A DNA stretch of 64,000 bases from Karstenula rhodostoma CBS 690.94 (taxonomy: Eukaryota; Ascomycota; Dothideomycetes; Pleosporales; Didymosphaeriaceae): positions 1-64,000 of the forward strand of contig MU001518.1 in assembly GCA_010093485.1 (NCBI GenBank). Reading direction: 5' to 3'. Both the position numbers and the translations under genes were made by a program. Below, piece by piece: positions 59,933 through 64,000 of this stretch; positions within the stretch are counted from its first letter, which is position 1; each line of letters begins with the position of its first letter. The notes below the pieces were generated by a model that worked only from the letters and a program-made list of their open reading frames with translations, had not been told where the DNA came from and did no database searches.

Positions 59933-61619
59933 CTAGACAGCAAAACTACTTCGTCCACCATCTTCTGACAGCCTTGCTCTGACTTTGACCTTAACATAAG
60001 ACCTAGAGGCTTCCTTGTGTGATGAGCGGCTAGAGTTACTCATGGCTGGCATTGCGCTAGCCGCAAACAACAGAGCTTCTCCGGTTTCGAGGCAGACAAT
60101 TTTCTCGAATAGCTTATTTGTAGTCTCCTTGAGACTGTTGACTCGGTCTTCCTGTTGCTCAACACTATCTGAACTCTGTTGCTGAAGAAGAGCAACGTGA
60201 GATGCGAGGGAACGCATCCACGCTGGTGAGGAAAAGCGGTGAATTACGGTGACACTGCAAAGGTCCAAGAAAGCCGGTGCGATAGTCGGCTCTTGGGTGG
60301 AAACAAACACGCGTACTCCCAGATGTCTTTGAAGCCTCACGGTGGATAGGAGCGTATTTGTAAGCACCGAGGATTCGGGAGAACCAGTCATATACTTTGT
60401 ATAGCGTCAATAATGATGAAGTTTTAGCTTGCATGGAGCTTCGTTACTCACTTTGTGGGCTTCGTCGAGAGCTATAACTCGACCGCAATCTATACCTTGC
60501 TCGAGAAACAGACTCAAACAAATGTTGAACAACGAGCAAGCTGTTTCAGGCGAGATGCATGGGCAAGAGAGATCGACGATTGTGAGCAAGCCGGGCTAGA
60601 ATTCTGTCAGTTCTATTATGATATGTACCCTAAGGCTCATACCTTGTTCTCCCATGATGTGCCCCTAGAGACCTGAAGCTTTTTACCCTTCACGTTTTGC
60701 TCCATTCGCGGCATGAAACTCTCTAGTGAAGCCAAGCGTTGGTTCAGCGGCGCAAGTTGAGCCGGTGTGAGGTCTGCACCTTGTATTGCTGACTTGAAGT
60801 TCTGATAATTGAACTGCGCACCAGTAGCTTGCTGATCCAATCGCATTTCCCTTAGAATGCGATTGACGGTGTGAACATAAAGAGGGATGCTTCCTTCTTC
60901 TGATTTGATAGCCATGAGGTCGAGGATACGCTTCGTATTGAGGTCACCATCCTTAACCTGGAGTGGCTCTATATCGACGCCTAGGTGTTCGTACGTTCTC
61001 TTCGCAACTGTCAGCTGTGTAATTCATAATCTTGCATGATCAGACTGACTCGAATGGTCCTTATATTAGTTGGTGCGCATACCACGCGGACTCTAGCCCC
61101 AGGTAAAGACGACAAGAAGGCGGCCTCACAAGGAGAGCCGCCATCATCGGATATGAATGTGTCATAGTGGAAAAGTATGGCCGAAAGCGGCTTCGGCAGT
61201 ACGGCAGCGTCGGAAGGGGTCAGGCAGTTCTCCAACAAACAGGACAAAGTGTGACTTTTCCCTGACCCTTGTGAGCCACATATGAAAATGCTTGAAGGAG
61301 CTGTAACGTTGAAGAATAGTCGCTTGTCTGGATATTCTTGATGTGGAGTTGCTGTCTCTGCTGATCCGGCGATTTCCGGTGACATCTTTGCCATTAGACC
61401 ATACTGCGGTGGAGGTCGTGATCTGGCTTTTATGCCATCAGTAAGAGACTGCAATGAGAAGAATGGGGAACTGATTAATCGATCCATTTTGTCCGCTTGC
61501 TTCCCGTCCTGATCTCTCAATAGTCGATCATGGCGCTCTCGAACGGACCGAGCAGTGAGAGCGGCAAGGTGAACGCTATCCATTTTGATAGCTGTCGACT
61601 TGTGGGTCAAAGAAGGCAC
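59933..61619 (-). CDS. HerA-like P-loop ATPase, about 515 aa
   Basis: Exons 61,619-61,050, 61,014-60,643, 60,595-60,452 and 60,394-59,933 are joined in phase 0. Walker A is FICGSQGSGKSHT (about 112-124). Walker B is VIALDEAH (about 354-361) in the short third exon. Then come LQRHLGVRVFVSTQEPTIAP and LDLCSVTVIHRFSSPAW, the sensor-like strand seen in HerA/FtsK-type ATPases. I recognise this arrangement from a widespread, uncharacterised family of ascomycete proteins. Introns 2 and 3 (47 and 57 bp) are clear. Intron 1 is uncertain: a GTCAGT donor gives only 35 bp, while a GTATGC donor at 61,082 gives 68 bp but removes VCAPTNIRTIR. Met13 is an alternative start. Confidence 0.75.
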
Positions 61620-63937
61620 TTGTTAAAGTTACGGCGATAGGCTTTCTAACTTGTAGTTTTCACATGTTGAGGACAGCCTTTGATTAGTGTCAGGGTTTTT
61701 GATGCAGCTCCGTTCACCTGTGATAGGCTTCATGCCATCCGAGGTAATGTTCCACGACAGTGGCGGTGAGGTTTCAACGAGTTTACGATAACAGCATTCC
61801 ATTACCAGATTGTGTGGGTTTGTGTTTGCACTCCTTTCGTACCATGTGCCTTAATCAGTGCCCTTCATTTCTCCGTATCCCTCCTCGATTTATGTACTAC
61901 GTCTGTGACTCATCTCGCTCTGTTGGCCCTTGGATTTGTCCTGTTCCATGGTGGTTGAGTGTTGGGCTGGTTGAGGCGACGATAATCCTAGAGCCACGGT
62001 CACACGTGACTCACCCCACTGATCACCCCAACACTCCCTCCTCCTCGCGGGCGCCTCCCTATTGTCTTCCACGACTCCGGGATCCCCACATGTCATTTCT
62101 CCGTTATCATCGATTGTTCATGATGCGCCAGACAAGCGACACCAAAATTGCGAGTCCAGGAAGTCACGCCTTGCTAGCATTCCTAGTGACACTTCATGCA
62201 TTAGCACGTTACACTGAATTCCACCCTCAGTTGACTTGTTGACTCCCCTTCTCAGTACAGGCACCGCCAGGAGCATAATCTCATCATGAATGCAACCAGC
62301 CATCGCGCTATTCGAAACCATTCTGCAATCAGGTCGCGCCAGTGTTGGCTAACGATGTGCCATGTCTTCAAACGCGTAGCTGTCTGCTTTGCCTCGCACA
62401 TACCCAACAACACGGAGCAACCAACTTGCACGTGCCCAGCCACGCGACCGTCCAGATTGCTCTCCATAAACGCAGAAGGATTTTCAGGTCGATTGTTGAC
62501 AATGTGACAACTTAGGGCTTCATTTGCGGTAGCAGGTAGAAGGGGCTTGGCCGAGGGCATGACATTGTCGCAACTCCTAGAAGGAGAAATCGAATTGATG
62601 AGAAATACGATGTGTAGGCTAATCACAGCAGTCTCTCGTGCGTACATCGAGATACGGAGCTAGGAAGCGTCGTATCTCTTACTGTTTAAAGAACTATACG
62701 TCCTGTTCCCTTTCAAACTCCATGTTACATTCACACCCAGTATGTGTGCTTAAATATCTTATATCAAACAATTCCTTGGTAGTCTCTTCTGTGACACTTA
62801 TTAGCCATGGCTTAACAATCGTATGCGTCTTTTTAATTTTCATCCTGTATCTTTTTGCTAGTATTTGTATTTAAGTCTGCTTTAAGAAGGTGCTAAAAGC
62901 CTTCTCTAAATTACTAAACATTATATAGTATAATAAGATCTGGATTATTCCTGGGCTATTCATTGCAATTATCCCGCCAACAATTATAGACATGACTTCT
63001 ATAGGTTTTATAGGTATGAATTTTTGTATAAGCTGTTGAGATTTATAAAAAGGCTCTCTATTCTTTATATTCTTATTGTAATATGCCTCACTTACAGCAT
63101 TTAGGAAGAGCATAAGTAGGGTTACTTTTAAACTGATTGTCTTTTGTTTTAGGAGCGGGCTGAATGTGGAGAGAACTGTTTGAGGCCTAATATAACCCTG
63201 ATTGCAGATGTTTGAGACCTATATCTACATTAACTATTAGAGTGTCATTACTGTTATTGCCAAGATGATTGGATTCCTACTTCAATGCAGTCGAAGCGAT
63301 ACTTAGAAACATAGCTATCGAGCTCTTAAGCATCAATATTAAAGAGCTGAAATTAGATACTAATATTCCTGATACGCCTACAAAAACGCAAAAAAGTATC
63401 TTTTAGGAAAAAAAAAAAAGAAACTTCCTATAACATTATTTATAGCTTCTAGTGCAAATTGTATGCACTCATTATAGTCCTAACCTTTAAGTAGATATGT
63501 ATCATCTAGCATAGGCCAGACTTTGTTCTTGTGAAAGAATGTGCTGATTAAGTCAGCCTAGCTGGGTGACCAGGGTTACTCACATATTCGGTGTGTCAAA
63601 TTCCTTTCTCGATGCGCCATGTGGCAAGAGAATGCCGTCTTCACGAAATGTCACCGTCGCCACGCGGATCAGAGAAACAGCATAACGCGACGCCGAATAG
63701 CCTGCGCATCCCTCCAACATCAAGTCCAATAGAATATCGAAATACTTCTTCAACTTATCCAACTAGTGTCTTTTTAACACGATTCGCAGGATTCTCTGCC
63801 CGAAAGTAAAACTCTTCGCTTGGGGTAAAGTGAATAGTATATCTTTGATTTCCTCGCAAACGTCGGTAATAGGGCCCAGTGCTACGCGGCGAAAAGTGGC
63901 TATTATCATCTAAGGCAATAGCGCTGAATACTAAATA
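61620..63937. other. Gene-poor region with possible relics
   Basis: No frame here shows a recognisable domain. Short frames on both strands between 61,760 and 62,650 overlap each other and look random. 62,700-63,430 is AT-rich (about 30-35% GC by eye); an 80-aa minus-strand frame (62,871-63,113) has two hydrophobic runs and could be a relic. An A-run lies at 63,408-63,419. A 60-aa minus frame at 63,580-63,762 is unassigned. Confidence 0.4.
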
Positions 63938-63943
63938 TATATT

Positions 63944-64000
63944 ACACCCCCTTTTTGGTTAGCCTGCGCACAGACGCTGGGCGCGCCTTAGCCGCTTTTT
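63944..64000 (+). mobile_element. Un-RIPed G 3'-end retroposon fragment, cut by window end
   Basis: From CCCCTTTTTGGTTAGCCTG onward it matches 45,043-45,100 with GCGCACAGACGCTGGGCGCGCCTTAG-like sequence kept intact. Its 5' end is about 160 bp shorter than the copy at 44,883, so it is a different truncation. The 3' end lies beyond the window. It is the least mutated copy seen. Confidence 0.75.

Noticed and set aside
61760..62242. 160-aa plus-strand frame
   Set aside because: Overlaps a minus-strand frame of similar quality; no domain features and composition like random sequence.
62871..63113. 80-aa minus-strand frame with hydrophobic runs
   Set aside because: In an AT-rich stretch where hydrophobic codons arise by composition; kept only as a possible relic.
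63580..63762. 60-aa minus-strand frame with a passing resemblance to a P450 segment (LLPHGASRK)
   Set aside because: Too short, no heme-binding or other P450 motif nearby.

Overview
The window is nuclear DNA of a filamentous ascomycete (Pezizomycotina, plausibly a dothideomycete). The evidence is short GT-AG introns with CTAAC-like branch sites, a GrrA/Grr1 F-box LRR gene, an Ark1/Prk1-type kinase, an NmrA-type protein, HET and F-box relics, and a very strong RIP (repeat-induced point mutation) signature. It has two compartments that meet at about 41.43 kb.

Positions 1-41,431 are an AT-isochore. CpA and TpG are almost absent, and no open reading frame of useful length survives. It can be resolved into a nest of transposable elements whose ends I placed from paired LTRs and target-site duplications (TSDs). 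A retroposon-like repeat called here G (copy G0, about 1,240-1,860 and 41,099-41,431) was entered by a Ty3/Gypsy chromovirus, D (1,861-41,093, TSD AAAGT). D then received two short G-related fragments (2,287-2,421 and 3,371-3,498), a G copy (G1, about 3,594-17,602), another G copy (G2, 18,595-19,884) and, in its 3' LTR, a second Gypsy family member, B (24,720-40,992, TSD ATATT). B was split by its own relative A in opposite orientation (25,434-33,521, TSD AGGCT). G1 was split by two Copia elements, E (3,746-10,971, TSD AATTC) and F (11,861-17,381, TSD ACCTT/ATTTT). An assembly gap lies at 11,136-11,536 next to an (ATT)n tract.

Positions 41,432-64,000 are ordinary GC-balanced gene space. Left to right: a secreted-looking protein gene on the minus strand whose 3' end is cut by G0; a divergent six-exon gene (432 aa) of a probably secreted fungal family; a GC-rich, un-RIPed 312-bp copy of the G 3' end in that gene's 3' flank; an Ark1/Prk1 kinase (minus) and a GrrA F-box protein (plus), divergent across 2.2 kb; a six-pass membrane protein; an NmrA-like Rossmann protein (minus); an F-box relic and a HET-type relic; a HerA-like P-loop ATPase (minus); and 2.3 kb without a convincing gene, ending in another un-RIPed G fragment at the window edge.

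The kinase (endocytosis/actin), GrrA (SCF ubiquitin ligase adaptor) and membrane protein look like core housekeeping genes. The two genes at the isochore border and the HET/F-box/ATPase block look accessory. I did not find an operon-like or defence system that is clearly new. The most unusual content is the ordered TE nest and the small retroposon family whose short copies escaped RIP.
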